13,020 nt of DNA from an uncultured Caryophanales bacterium (GTDB taxonomy: Bacteria > Bacillota_I > Bacilli_A > RFN20 > CAG-288). Each line of letters starts with the position of its first letter. The first letter of the stretch is position 1. A program made the translations under genes and the position numbers. Shown one piece after another: positions 1-7,073 of the stretch. The notes under the pieces were generated by a model that was not told where the DNA came from, made no database searches, and was given only the letters and a program-made list of their open reading frames with translations. The stretch is taken from contig CALBLI010000035.1 of assembly GCA_937896065.1 (NCBI GenBank), positions 1 through 13,020 on the forward strand, read 5' to 3'.

Positions 1-22
1 GTAAATTTTGTATACCTAACTT

Positions 23-63
23 TTGACTTTTTAGTGATATATATATATATATATATATATAAT
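23..63 (+). promoter_or_regulatory. Promoter region of the BspA-like lipoprotein gene, spanning the AT tract
   Basis: TTGACT at 23-28 is a good -35. Two -10 choices exist: TATATA at 46-51 inside the repeat (17-bp spacer), or the perfect TATAAT at 58-63 at the repeat edge. The latter is 29 bp from TTGACT, or 18 bp from a weaker GTGATA at 34-39. In the TTGACT/TATAAT and GTGATA/TATAAT pairings, spacer length depends on the number of AT units. The exact -10 cannot be decided from sequence alone. Confidence 0.6.
37..60. repeat. (AT)12 dinucleotide tract
   Basis: Twelve exact, uninterrupted AT units lie here, with one further A at 61, directly upstream of a surface lipoprotein gene. The tract sits between a -35-like TTGACT (23-28) and a perfect TATAAT (58-63) formed at its downstream edge. 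Simple dinucleotide tracts of this length are prone to slipped-strand mispairing. Slippage here would change promoter spacing and not the reading frame. Confidence 0.95.
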
Positions 64-93
64 TTTTATATCAAAACATAGGAGAATTATTAT

Positions 94-2343
94 ATGAAAA
101 AATCTAAAAAATTATTGATGACACTATCTTTATTTTCACTTGTGTCAACATTATCAGGATGTAAGAAGGATGCTAATTCATCAAATATAACAACTAATGT
201 ATCAACTTCAAATAGTCAACAGCAATCCTCTAGTCAGCCTGATGAAGATAATATATTTAAATATTACGTTAATAGTGTTAATAAAATAACTATCTCAGGC
301 TTAAACAAAGAAGTAGAAAATGTTATTGTGCCTTCTACAATAGATGAAGTAGAAGTAACTGAGATAGGTGATGGATTTAGAAATTTTAATTTTGTTAAGA
401 CTGTTTCTCTTCCTAAAACTATTACTAATATAGATAGTGCAGCATTTTATAATTGTCCATTACTTGAAAATATAGAAATAGATAGTGAAAATGAAATATA
501 TTATAAAGTTAATAATTGTATATTATCAGGAAGAGTTGAAGGAAATATATATTGCTATAAAGCTTGGGGTGAGAGAATTGAATTACCTGAAGAAGTAAAT
601 ATTGTCTACCTTGGTGCATTTTGTGATATTAAAACAAAAGAAATAAAATTTGGTAAAAATGTTTCTACTATTTTTGGAGTAGCATTTTCTTATTATAATA
701 CAATGACCAGTAATATTGAAAAAATTGAAGTTGATTCTGCAAATGCTAATTTTAAAGTCAGTGGTAATTGCTTATATCAAATAAGTGATAATTCTGTAAT
801 TTATGGTTATGGAGATTGTGTTTTACCAGATAATATTGTCAGGTTTTATGATACATCTTTTAAATGGTCAAATCTAACTTCAGTTTACCTTTCAAAATCA
901 TTGAATAATAAAAATTTTAAAGAAGATACTTTTGCTAATTGTGAAAAACTTACAAGTATTAAAGTTGATTCTAATAATTCTTTATTTACTTCAGCAGTAA
1001 ATGGAGTTGAAAGAAATTGTGTTATGAGTAAAGATGGCACAATTTTGTATTCGGCAATAAATAATAGTGATATAGCAGATACTATAACCACAATTGATTC
1101 TTATGCATATTCTTCTAAATATTTAGTTAACTATGTAATAAAAAAGAATATCACTAAAATTAATGGTAATCCGTTTTTAAGTGCTTATCCTTTAAACTCT
1201 CTTACAGTTAGTAGTGATAGTACTTCATTTGATCTTAAAAACAATTGTCTTCTATCTAAAGATGATACAGTAATTTATTCAGTATTTAGTAATGAATTTA
1301 CTTTGCCATCAACTCTTAAAAAAATTGCAGATAGTTGTTTCAGCAATACTGATATAACTTCAATTGATCTCCCTTCTTCAATAACTGAAATTGGGGCAAA
1401 TGCATTTGCTTATTCAGCTCTTAATAGTATTGTGATACCTGATAGTGTTACTACAATTGGCAAAGGCTGTTTTTTGGGATGCAGTAATTTAAGTGATGTC
1501 AAGTTTTCTTCTTCACTTACTGTAATTCCACAAGACTGTTTTAGAGTATGTAATAAATTAATTAAAGTTACAATTCCAGATAATATTACTAGAATAGAAA
1601 ACTATGCATTTTATATGTCAAAAAATATAAAGCAAATTGAAATATCAAATAATAGTAAATTAGAATATATTGGAAATTATGCATTTAGAGATGCAAAGAT
1701 TACAGAAATATTTGTTCCAAAAAATTTAACTTATTTAGATTGTGGAGCTTTTGATGGATGCCTTATTAATAAAATCGTTGTAGACCCTGCTAATTTATAT
1801 TTTACTTCACAAGATGATAGTGGAAATGAAATCAATAAATTGATGTCAAAAAATAGAACTAAATTGTATGCATTAGTTGATAATGATTTAGAAATTCCAA
1901 GTTCAATCACTCATATTATGCCAGATTCCTTACAGTATCAAAGAACACCTAAAAAAATTGACTTATCTAAAACTAATATTACAACTATGGGTGCTGCAGA
2001 TTCTCATTGGTATAATTCTTATACTCAAATTGTTAGTTATGATTCATCAATTAGAGAAATGATATTACCAGAAAAATGCACTACTATTAATAAATATTCT
2101 CTTTGTAATTTAAAAATAGTGACTATGTATAATAAAGTAAATTATATTAATTCTGATGCATTTAGTAGTTATCTAATCGATTTAACTTATAATGGAACAA
2201 AAGAACAGTTTAAAACATTAGTGACTACAAAATCCCAACTGACAAGTGTACTTGGTTCTTCTTCTAAATTATCAGCAATCAAATTTTTAGAAGCCGAAGA
2301 CTCAGCGTCATATATTTCAGTCGATATTGATAGTATTTATTAG
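94..2343 (+). CDS. BspA-like leucine-rich repeat surface lipoprotein
   Basis: Predicted lipid-anchored surface protein of 749 aa. Residues 1-22 are a signal peptide (KK-rich start, hydrophobic core) ending in the lipobox LSG-C23, so Cys23 should be lipidated. Residues 24-50 form a Ser/Asn/Gln linker. From about residue 75 onward it has LRR_5/BspA-type repeats of the pattern LPxxITxIGxxAFxxCxxLxxIxIP, clearest at 403-550. Five copies of a hairpin-like module (D-N-F-NC-LSKD-IY-LP) interrupt them, near residues 127-164, 211-247, 290-330, 371-409 and 562-606. The tail has the YNGTKEQF motif (699-706) common near the end of such proteins. The start is supported by AGGAGA at 80-85. The gene is monocistronic, ending at a hairpin. 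Known family members bind host or microbial surfaces; the ligand here is unknown. Confidence 0.9.
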   Translation: MKKSKKLLMTLSLFSLVSTLSGCKKDANSSNITTNVSTSNSQQQSSSQPDEDNIFKYYVNSVNKITISGLNKEVENVIVPSTIDEVEVTEIGDGFRNFNFVKTVSLPKTITNIDSAAFYNCPLLENIEIDSENEIYYKVNNCILSGRVEGNIYCYKAWGERIELPEEVNIVYLGAFCDIKTKEIKFGKNVSTIFGVAFSYYNTMTSNIEKIEVDSANANFKVSGNCLYQISDNSVIYGYGDCVLPDNIVRFYDTSFKWSNLTSVYLSKSLNNKNFKEDTFANCEKLTSIKVDSNNSLFTSAVNGVERNCVMSKDGTILYSAINNSDIADTITTIDSYAYSSKYLVNYVIKKNITKINGNPFLSAYPLNSLTVSSDSTSFDLKNNCLLSKDDTVIYSVFSNEFTLPSTLKKIADSCFSNTDITSIDLPSSITEIGANAFAYSALNSIVIPDSVTTIGKGCFLGCSNLSDVKFSSSLTVIPQDCFRVCNKLIKVTIPDNITRIENYAFYMSKNIKQIEISNNSKLEYIGNYAFRDAKITEIFVPKNLTYLDCGAFDGCLINKIVVDPANLYFTSQDDSGNEINKLMSKNRTKLYALVDNDLEIPSSITHIMPDSLQYQRTPKKIDLSKTNITTMGAADSHWYNSYTQIVSYDSSIREMILPEKCTTINKYSLCNLKIVTMYNKVNYINSDAFSSYLIDLTYNGTKEQFKTLVTTKSQLTSVLGSSSKLSAIKFLEAEDSASYISVDIDSIY

Positions 2344-2360
2344 TAATTTATGATTAAAAT

Positions 2361-2397
2361 AAAATAGGTTGGAAAATCCCAACCTATTTTTAATTCT
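2361..2397. terminator. Bidirectional intrinsic terminator between convergent genes
   Basis: A perfect 12-bp stem (2361-2372 with 2379-2390) and 6-base loop AAAATC. T-rich sequence follows on both strands, so it can end both the lipoprotein gene on + and the kdgA-kdgK operon on -. Confidence 0.9.
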
Positions 2398-2419
2398 TTA
2401 TAATATATTAATAAATTAA

Positions 2420-3451
2420 TTAGCGTTGAACTCTACCTGAACCATTACCTTTAGCAAGAGTTTCAACTTCATTCCATGAGACTAAATTGTAATCACCTTC
2501 AATAGAATGTTTTAAACATGATGCTGCAACTGCAAGCTCAATGACATCTTGATTATCATATCCTTTTAAGATAGCTGAAATTAAGCCAGCTCCAAATGAA
2601 TCACCACCACCGACTCTATCTACAATTCTCATTGAATATTTTTTAGAAGTATAGAATTTATTATCAGAATAAAGCATTGCTGACCAATTGTTATCAGAAG
2701 CAGATAAAGATTCTCTTAAAGTGATTGCAACTTTTTTAAAGCCAAATCTATCAACTAATTGTTTGCAGACATCTTCGTAACCTTTTGCAGATAATTTACC
2801 AGTATTGATATCTGTATCACTAGCTTTAATATTGAAAACATCACTGGCATCTTCTTCATTTGCAATACAAACATCAACATATTTGCAAACTTCACTCATA
2901 ACTTTGTTTGCTTCTTCTTTTGACCAAAGTTTCTTTCTGAAATTTAAATCTGTTGAAACAGTTAATCCCAATTTCTTAGCTGCTTTAACTGCATCAATAG
3001 TTATTTTTGCTACTTCTTTTGATAAAGCTGGAGTAATACCTGTTACATGAAACCAAGTTGCACCTTTAAATATCTTTTCCCAATCAAAATCTTTTTCACT
3101 TGCTTCACTTATTGATGAGTGAGCTCTATCATATATAACTTTAGAAGGTCTTTGTGAAGCACCCTTTTCACAATAATAGATACCGACTTTATTTCCACCT
3201 CTGACAATATTTGAAGTATCAACACCAAATTTTCTTAAAGAATTGATAGCAGCTTGACCTATTTCATGATCTGGAAGTTTAGTAACAAATGAAGCATCGA
3301 TTCCATAATTAGCAAGCGAAACAGCAACATTTGCTTCAGCTCCACCATAAGTAGCTTCAAAAGCATCAGTTTGAACAAATCTTAAATAGTTAAATGGTGC
3401 AAGTCTTAACATGACCTCACCGAATGTAATCACACGATTATTTTTAGACAT
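2420..3451 (-). CDS. kdgK: 2-dehydro-3-deoxygluconokinase (PfkB-family KDG kinase)
   Basis: Cytoplasmic kinase that phosphorylates 2-keto-3-deoxygluconate (KDG) to KDPG using ATP, in uronate/pectin-type sugar breakdown. The 343-aa protein has the PfkB/ribokinase layout: GEVMLRL at the N terminus, the GGAEANVA substrate-binding segment (36-43), the DLNFR motif (168-172) and the C-terminal signature GGGDSFGAG (281-289), where D284 is the expected catalytic base. PfkB sugar kinases are hard to separate by substrate from sequence alone. The KDG call rests on KDG-kinase-like features plus the adjacent KDPG aldolase. It is the second gene of the operon, 17 bp after kdgA, with an AGGAG ribosome site at 3459-3463. 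A terminator follows about 30 bp after the stop. Confidence 0.88.
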   Translation of the reverse strand: MSKNNRVITFGEVMLRLAPFNYLRFVQTDAFEATYGGAEANVAVSLANYGIDASFVTKLPDHEIGQAAINSLRKFGVDTSNIVRGGNKVGIYYCEKGASQRPSKVIYDRAHSSISEASEKDFDWEKIFKGATWFHVTGITPALSKEVAKITIDAVKAAKKLGLTVSTDLNFRKKLWSKEEANKVMSEVCKYVDVCIANEEDASDVFNIKASDTDINTGKLSAKGYEDVCKQLVDRFGFKKVAITLRESLSASDNNWSAMLYSDNKFYTSKKYSMRIVDRVGGGDSFGAGLISAILKGYDNQDVIELAVAASCLKHSIEGDYNLVSWNEVETLAKGNGSGRVQR

Positions 3452-3468
3452 TTTTATACTCCTAATTT

Positions 3469-4116
3469 TTATTTTGCATATTTTGCACGGGCATTTTTAA
3501 CAGCATCAACAAATTCTTTTGCATTATCAACGATTTTTTCAAATTCACCAGTTTTAGCAGGGGCAGTAAGCGATGAACCAGCTGAAACGGCAACAGCCCC
3601 ATTTTTAATCCAATCATCAATATTATCTAAAGAAACACCACCTGAAGGAAGAAGCTTAGCATGTGGGAAAGGACCATGAACATCTTTAAAATATGATGGT
3701 TTACAAACAGATCCAGGAAATACTTTAACAACTTCAACACCTTTTTTCATTGCATTATATATTTCAGTTGGAGTAAAGCAACCTGCAAAATATGGAATAT
3801 CAACACTTTTGCAGTATTCATTGACTTCATCATCAAAACAAGGTGAAACAATAAATTGAGCACCTTTTGAGTGAGCAAGTTTGGCAGTCTCAACATTTAA
3901 AACAGTACCAGCACCAACAAGTGCATCGACTTTATTTTTTACAAGTTCTTCAATGACTTTATCAGCGTCTGGAACTGTGAAGGTGATTTCTAATCCTTTG
4001 ATTCCACCTTTATTGGCATAAGTTGCCATTTTTACTGCATCAGATACTGAATTTGCTCTGATAACAGCTAAGACACCACCATCGACGATGCCTTTAATGA
4101 TTTCTTTAGAATTCAT
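3469..4116 (-). CDS. kdgA: 2-dehydro-3-deoxy-phosphogluconate (KDPG) aldolase
   Basis: Class I aldolase that splits KDPG into pyruvate and glyceraldehyde 3-phosphate, the final step after KDG kinase. At 215 aa it is the normal Eda/KdgA length. By family comparison K131 in VKVFP is the Schiff-base lysine, E43 in GLEITFT the catalytic glutamate, and R20, GAGT (68-71) and PSGGV (157-161) the phosphate/substrate loops. It is the first gene of kdgA-kdgK, with AGAGG at 4126-4130 about 9 bp before the ATG. A consensus-like promoter and an 18-bp palindrome lie in the 100-bp gap upstream. No uronate isomerase, dehydratase or transporter gene is in the window, so the source of KDG is not shown. Confidence 0.92.
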   Translation of the reverse strand: MNSKEIIKGIVDGGVLAVIRANSVSDAVKMATYANKGGIKGLEITFTVPDADKVIEELVKNKVDALVGAGTVLNVETAKLAHSKGAQFIVSPCFDDEVNEYCKSVDIPYFAGCFTPTEIYNAMKKGVEVVKVFPGSVCKPSYFKDVHGPFPHAKLLPSGGVSLDNIDDWIKNGAVAVSAGSSLTAPAKTGEFEKIVDNAKEFVDAVKNARAKYAK

Positions 4117-4135
4117 TTAATAAAACCTCTATTTA

Positions 4136-4153
4136 CATCTTGTATACAAGATG
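4136..4153. promoter_or_regulatory. Palindromic operator for kdgA-kdgK (GntR-like)
   Basis: CATCTTGTATACAAGATG is a perfect 18-bp palindrome with a TTGTATACAA core. Cores of this type are typical of FadR-subfamily GntR regulators, which often control uronate catabolism. It falls at about +4 to +21 of the predicted transcript, a position suited to repression. The regulator gene is not in the window, so the family assignment is inferred. Confidence 0.75.
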
Positions 4154-4163
4154 AACCTTAATA

Positions 4164-4192
4164 ATTATAGTCGCTTATTTTATCTTAGTAAA
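4164..4192 (-). promoter_or_regulatory. Promoter of kdgA-kdgK
   Basis: On the minus strand, TTTACT (4192-4187) is a plausible -35, followed by a 17-bp spacer and a perfect TATAAT -10 (4169-4164). The predicted start point is near 4157, just before the palindrome. Confidence 0.75.
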
Positions 4193-4216
4193 GTAGTAAA
4201 AAAGAAAGATTAAATT

Positions 4217-5455
4217 TTATTTTTCAATCAGCTTAAAATCACTAACTTTAATTAAATCACCTATCTTATAATTATTATTTTTTGCTTCTAAATATAAATA
4301 ATTTGAAGAATAACCATAGATATTATCTTCAACGATTCTTTCAATAAGTATTTCTTGCTGAGTATCTTTGAATTCATTAAAGTAATTTTGCTGATTTTCT
4401 TTTGAAAGTTGTTCAACTATTTTTAATCTTTCAGATCTGATGTGTTTATCAATAGAGCCATCAAGTAATACTGCCTTAGTACCTTTTCTTTCAGAATATG
4501 GGAAAACATGGATTTTCATAAAATTAACTTTTTTAATAACGTCGATTGTGTCATTAAAGTCTTCAATAGTTTCAGATGGAAAACCTGTTATTACATCGCT
4601 TGATAAGGCAACATCAGGCAATATCTGTTTAATGAGTTTCACTTTATTTAAAAATTCCTCTTTGGTATATTTTCGATTCATCAATTTTAAAATTCTGGTA
4701 GAACCTGATTGAAGTGGAATATGAAAATGATTTGCAAGATGTTTATTATCTTTAAATATTTTAATATAATCTTCATCAATTCTAGATATTTCAATCGATG
4801 ATACCCTTATTCGATATTCACCATCAAATGAAGTTAATTCTTTAAGTAAATCTTTTAAAGAATAACCATTATCATCAAATGATGAAACATCAATTCCACC
4901 TAAAATTATTTCTTTAATTCCATTATCTAGATAATTTTTAAATTCATTGATAATAGATTCTCTATTTCTTGATCTGCTTCTTCCTCGAGCATAAGGGACA
5001 ATGCAATATGAGCAAAAGTTATCACAACCATCTTGAATTTTTAAATATGCTTTAGAAGGGTATGCTGATTTAGAGATTGATGAATCTTCATATGTAAAGC
5101 TTCTAAAAGAAGGATTAACATCATCTTTAACACCGATATTTAAATCATCAATGGTTGTCTTGTTTTGACTGCCTCTTACCTTAATAACATTTTTATATGA
5201 AAGGTAATCATCTTTATTAACTTGTGCAGAGCAACCTAAAACAACAATTTTACTATTTGGAAATTTATTTATTAATCTTCGCAAGGTTTGCCTATCTTGT
5301 TTTTCAGCAGTTGAAGTTACTGCACATGTATTTAAAAAGATATAAGTAGGATTAATATCATCTTTATTATATCCTGCTTCAAGCAATTTTTTTTCAAGGA
5401 CACTTGATTCATACGAGTTGACTTTGCATCCTAAGGTTACAATTTTATAGGTCAT
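4217..5455 (-). CDS. mtaB: tRNA t6A37 C2-methylthiotransferase MtaB
   Basis: Radical-SAM enzyme that adds a methylthio group to N6-threonylcarbamoyladenosine at position 37 of ANN-reading tRNAs, giving ms2t6A. The 412-aa protein shows the full methylthiotransferase layout: N-terminal domain with auxiliary-cluster cysteines C10, C44 and C75; radical-SAM CxxxCxxC at C144, C148 and C151 in GCDNFCSYCIVPYARG, which fits MtaB better than MiaB or RimO; and a short C-terminal TRAM-like domain from about 360. Its ATG overlaps the preceding gene's TGA as ATGA and no good ribosome site precedes it, so translation is probably coupled. It is the last gene of a three-gene unit. I see no clear hairpin after the stop, so read-through toward kdgA is possible. 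Confidence 0.92.
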   Translation of the reverse strand: MTYKIVTLGCKVNSYESSVLEKKLLEAGYNKDDINPTYIFLNTCAVTSTAEKQDRQTLRRLINKFPNSKIVVLGCSAQVNKDDYLSYKNVIKVRGSQNKTTIDDLNIGVKDDVNPSFRSFTYEDSSISKSAYPSKAYLKIQDGCDNFCSYCIVPYARGRSRSRNRESIINEFKNYLDNGIKEIILGGIDVSSFDDNGYSLKDLLKELTSFDGEYRIRVSSIEISRIDEDYIKIFKDNKHLANHFHIPLQSGSTRILKLMNRKYTKEEFLNKVKLIKQILPDVALSSDVITGFPSETIEDFNDTIDVIKKVNFMKIHVFPYSERKGTKAVLLDGSIDKHIRSERLKIVEQLSKENQQNYFNEFKDTQQEILIERIVEDNIYGYSSNYLYLEAKNNNYKIGDLIKVSDFKLIEK

Positions 5456-6192
5456 TTTTTTCTTTTACTTTCAAAATTTAACATTCTTTTATATAAATCA
5501 TTAGATATTAAAAAATTAGTATGTAATGATTCAATAAAGGAATTAACATCTTTTTTATATGCTTGTAAAACATCTGCTAATTTCAATAATAAATCTTCTT
5601 TATCTTTTTTACATTTTTCATCAAATATAGGAAATTCATTTTCTAAATTACCATACTTATCAATAATTAAAATTGTTTCAAAATCAATGTGATATAAAAA
5701 TTTGCATTCATCAACATCGCCAATATTTATCAGCCTAGTTAATGATGAAATAAAAGGCAAATATTTATAATAATCAAAAGGATTAATATAGTATTTTTTC
5801 TCATCATCAATTATATTTTTAAATGAAGAATCTTTGAGTAAAAATATTTTATCATAGTAATAATAATTGATTTCCTTAGAAAAAAATGGAAGATATATTC
5901 TCTGTCCATCACACGTAAAATATTTTAAATCTTTATGAATGAGACTGAAATTATATTCAAGTTGGCTAGATGAAAAATGATTGATTATATAATCAAGTTT
6001 CTTCTTATTTAAAAATCCTTCTAAAAGTAGTGAAGCTCTAACAAGATTGTAAATATTTGAATTAGAATTATACATGCTAAAACTATGAGGAAATAAAGAA
6101 GCATTTCTTTCAAGATTGAGTTCCTCATATGTATTTGCGAAATTTTTTGGATTATTCCACAATAAAAAATTGGATAATGATTTATATGCCAT
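5452..6192 (-). CDS. Unrecognised protein upstream of mtaB
   Basis: A 246-aa protein I do not recognise. It is rich in Tyr, Phe, Asn and Lys, has no signal peptide or convincing membrane segment, and ends in a basic tail (SKRKK). The region around residues 95-150 has clustered aromatics (CDGQRIYLPFF, NYYYYDK, NPFDYYKYLPF). Residues about 195-245 look helical and charged, possibly a coiled or helical bundle. The start follows the previous gene's TAA by a single base (TAATATG) with no Shine-Dalgarno motif, so it is probably translated by re-initiation. It ends with AGA AAA AAA TGA, overlapping the mtaB ATG. Intact frame and tight coupling on both sides argue that it is a real gene. A cytoplasmic role is likely; function is unknown. 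Confidence 0.75.
   Translation of the reverse strand: MAYKSLSNFLLWNNPKNFANTYEELNLERNASLFPHSFSMYNSNSNIYNLVRASLLLEGFLNKKKLDYIINHFSSSQLEYNFSLIHKDLKYFTCDGQRIYLPFFSKEINYYYYDKIFLLKDSSFKNIIDDEKKYYINPFDYYKYLPFISSLTRLINIGDVDECKFLYHIDFETILIIDKYGNLENEFPIFDEKCKKDKEDLLLKLADVLQAYKKDVNSFIESLHTNFLISNDLYKRMLNFESKRKK
5455..5461 (-). other. A7 heptamer in -1 frameshift phase at the mtaB junction
   Basis: Seven A residues on the minus strand read as A-AAA-AAA in the frame of the upstream gene, directly before its TGA stop. A -1 slip would continue into ATG ACC and fuse the upstream protein in frame to MtaB. No strong stimulatory element is evident, so function is only possible. Confidence 0.35.
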
Positions 6193-6193
6193 A

Positions 6194-6667
6194 TTAATAA
6201 TTATAATTAGAATTAACTAGTTTCCAACTCCATTTTGTATAACTATAACTTCTTGTTGATTTATTAACTGCATAAACTCCTAAGAATATATATTTATCAT
6301 TTTTTTCATTTTTAGCAAAAATCAATCTAGTCGGATTAAGTTCATTTTGTTTTTTTGCTCTTTCAAGTTCAACATCACTTCTTTTTTTAGATGAATCAAA
6401 TGTTTCAATTATTTCATTACAAATGCCATTTACAGTATTTAATTCATATTTCCAAGCGTCATTCCACTTCTCATCAGTCAATGTTGAATGTGGCAAAAAC
6501 CAAACCCCATAGTCATCAAATTTAGTAGCATCAGCTATAAAACTTTTTCCATATGTAAAATATTTATCAGCATCGATATCATTTTTAAATACCCCTAAAG
6601 CTTGAAGCATTTTAAAAGATTTTAAGATGCTAGTATCAAATTCATCGTTGTTCTTTAATAATTTCAT
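6194..6667 (-). CDS. Unrecognised protein, first gene of the mtaB unit
   Basis: A 157-aa soluble protein with no confident family match. The first 75 residues are mixed and aromatic (DYGVWFLPHS, WNDAWKYELN). Residues 76-110 look like a charged helix (KKRSDVELERAKKQNE). The C-terminal part, RLIFAKN-DKYIFLGVYAV (113-134), is two beta strands with an F-x-G-x-Y turn. This loosely recalls PUA-like domains found in some restriction-type and RNA-binding proteins, a weak resemblance only. The start is supported by GAGGT at 6674-6678, 6 bp before the ATG. A TATAAT lies at 6684-6689 on the minus strand, but it has no convincing -35 and would give a very short leader, so the promoter is unresolved. Divergent from csoR, with 103 bp between them. 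Confidence 0.75.
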   Translation of the reverse strand: MKLLKNNDEFDTSILKSFKMLQALGVFKNDIDADKYFTYGKSFIADATKFDDYGVWFLPHSTLTDEKWNDAWKYELNTVNGICNEIIETFDSSKKRSDVELERAKKQNELNPTRLIFAKNEKNDKYIFLGVYAVNKSTRSYSYTKWSWKLVNSNYNY

Positions 6668-6705
6668 AAAGTTACCTCATTTAATTATATCATTAATTAA
6701 AAATG

Positions 6706-6733
6706 TTGACACTAACAAAAACAATTATATAAT
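6706..6733 (+). promoter_or_regulatory. Promoter of csoR-copA-copZ
   Basis: Perfect TTGACA (6706-6711) and perfect TATAAT (6728-6733) with a 16-bp spacer. The predicted start point near 6740 falls inside the CsoR-type operator. Confidence 0.88.
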
Positions 6734-6737
6734 ATTA

Positions 6738-6754
6738 ATACCCGTATGGGGTAT
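6738..6754. promoter_or_regulatory. CsoR-type copper-responsive operator
   Basis: ATACCC-GTATG-GGGTAT is a 6+5+6 inverted repeat with the G/C-rich half-sites typical of CsoR operators, conspicuous in AT-rich surroundings. It covers the predicted transcription start and lies 16 bp before the csoR ATG, so CsoR should repress its own operon until Cu+ binds. Confidence 0.88.
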
Positions 6755-6770
6755 ACTAAGAGGTGATGAT

Positions 6771-7070
6771 ATGGATAAAAAAACTGTCAAACATAGCCTG
6801 ATTAAAAGAGATCAAGAAGAGATCAAAAGTATTCAAAATAGAATCAAACGAGCTGTTGGTCAATTAAATGGTGTCAGTAAAATGATTGATGATAATAGAT
6901 ATTGTGGTGATATCATCATTCAGCTTTCAGCAGTCTCTGCAGCTTTAAATGAGATTTCAAAAAAATTATTTAAAGAGCACATTTCAAATTGCTTGGTATC
7001 ACAATTAAAAGAAGGAAAAGATGAAGAAGTCAGCAACGAAATTTTAAATCTTTTAAAGGTTATTAAATAA
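6771..7070 (+). CDS. csoR: Copper-sensing transcriptional repressor CsoR
   Basis: All-helical DUF156-family repressor of 99 aa that releases DNA on binding Cu+. The Cu-site triad is present as C45 (RYCGD), H70 and C74 (EHISNC), with the same spacing (25 and 4 residues) as C36/H61/C65 of the Mycobacterium tuberculosis protein. The N-terminal helix carries basic residues, RIKRAVGQLNG (24-34), as expected for DNA binding. I chose the ATG at 6771 because AAGAGGTG (6758-6765) precedes it. The frame stays open upstream to 6627, but that extension would run through the promoter and operator. First gene of the operon, ending 3 bp before copA. RcnR/FrmR-type relatives differ in the N-terminal metal or thiol residues, and the copper neighbours support CsoR. 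Confidence 0.93.
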   Translation: MDKKTVKHSLIKRDQEEIKSIQNRIKRAVGQLNGVSKMIDDNRYCGDIIIQLSAVSAALNEISKKLFKEHISNCLVSQLKEGKDEEVSNEILNLLKVIK

Positions 7071-7073
7071 TAT

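Noticed and set aside
8..17. TTGTATAC near the window start resembles the core of the kdg palindrome
   Set aside because: Only the left half and centre match; the right side (CTAA) does not complete the palindrome. A short AT-rich match is expected by chance.
37..63. AT tract as a DNA-unwinding element of a replication origin
   Set aside because: No DnaA boxes, iterons or initiator gene are nearby; the promoter-spacer position explains it better.
885..1091. Minus-strand open frame inside the lipoprotein gene; similar opposite-strand frames at 2805-3050, 4440-4712, 7964-8197, 11251-11466 and 11869-12051
   Set aside because: They lie wholly inside well-supported genes on the other strand and their translations show no domain or other sign of being real genes.
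6627..6770. 48-codon N-terminal extension of csoR in the same open frame
   Set aside because: It would cross the csoR promoter and operator. The ATG at 6771 has a ribosome site and gives the normal family length.
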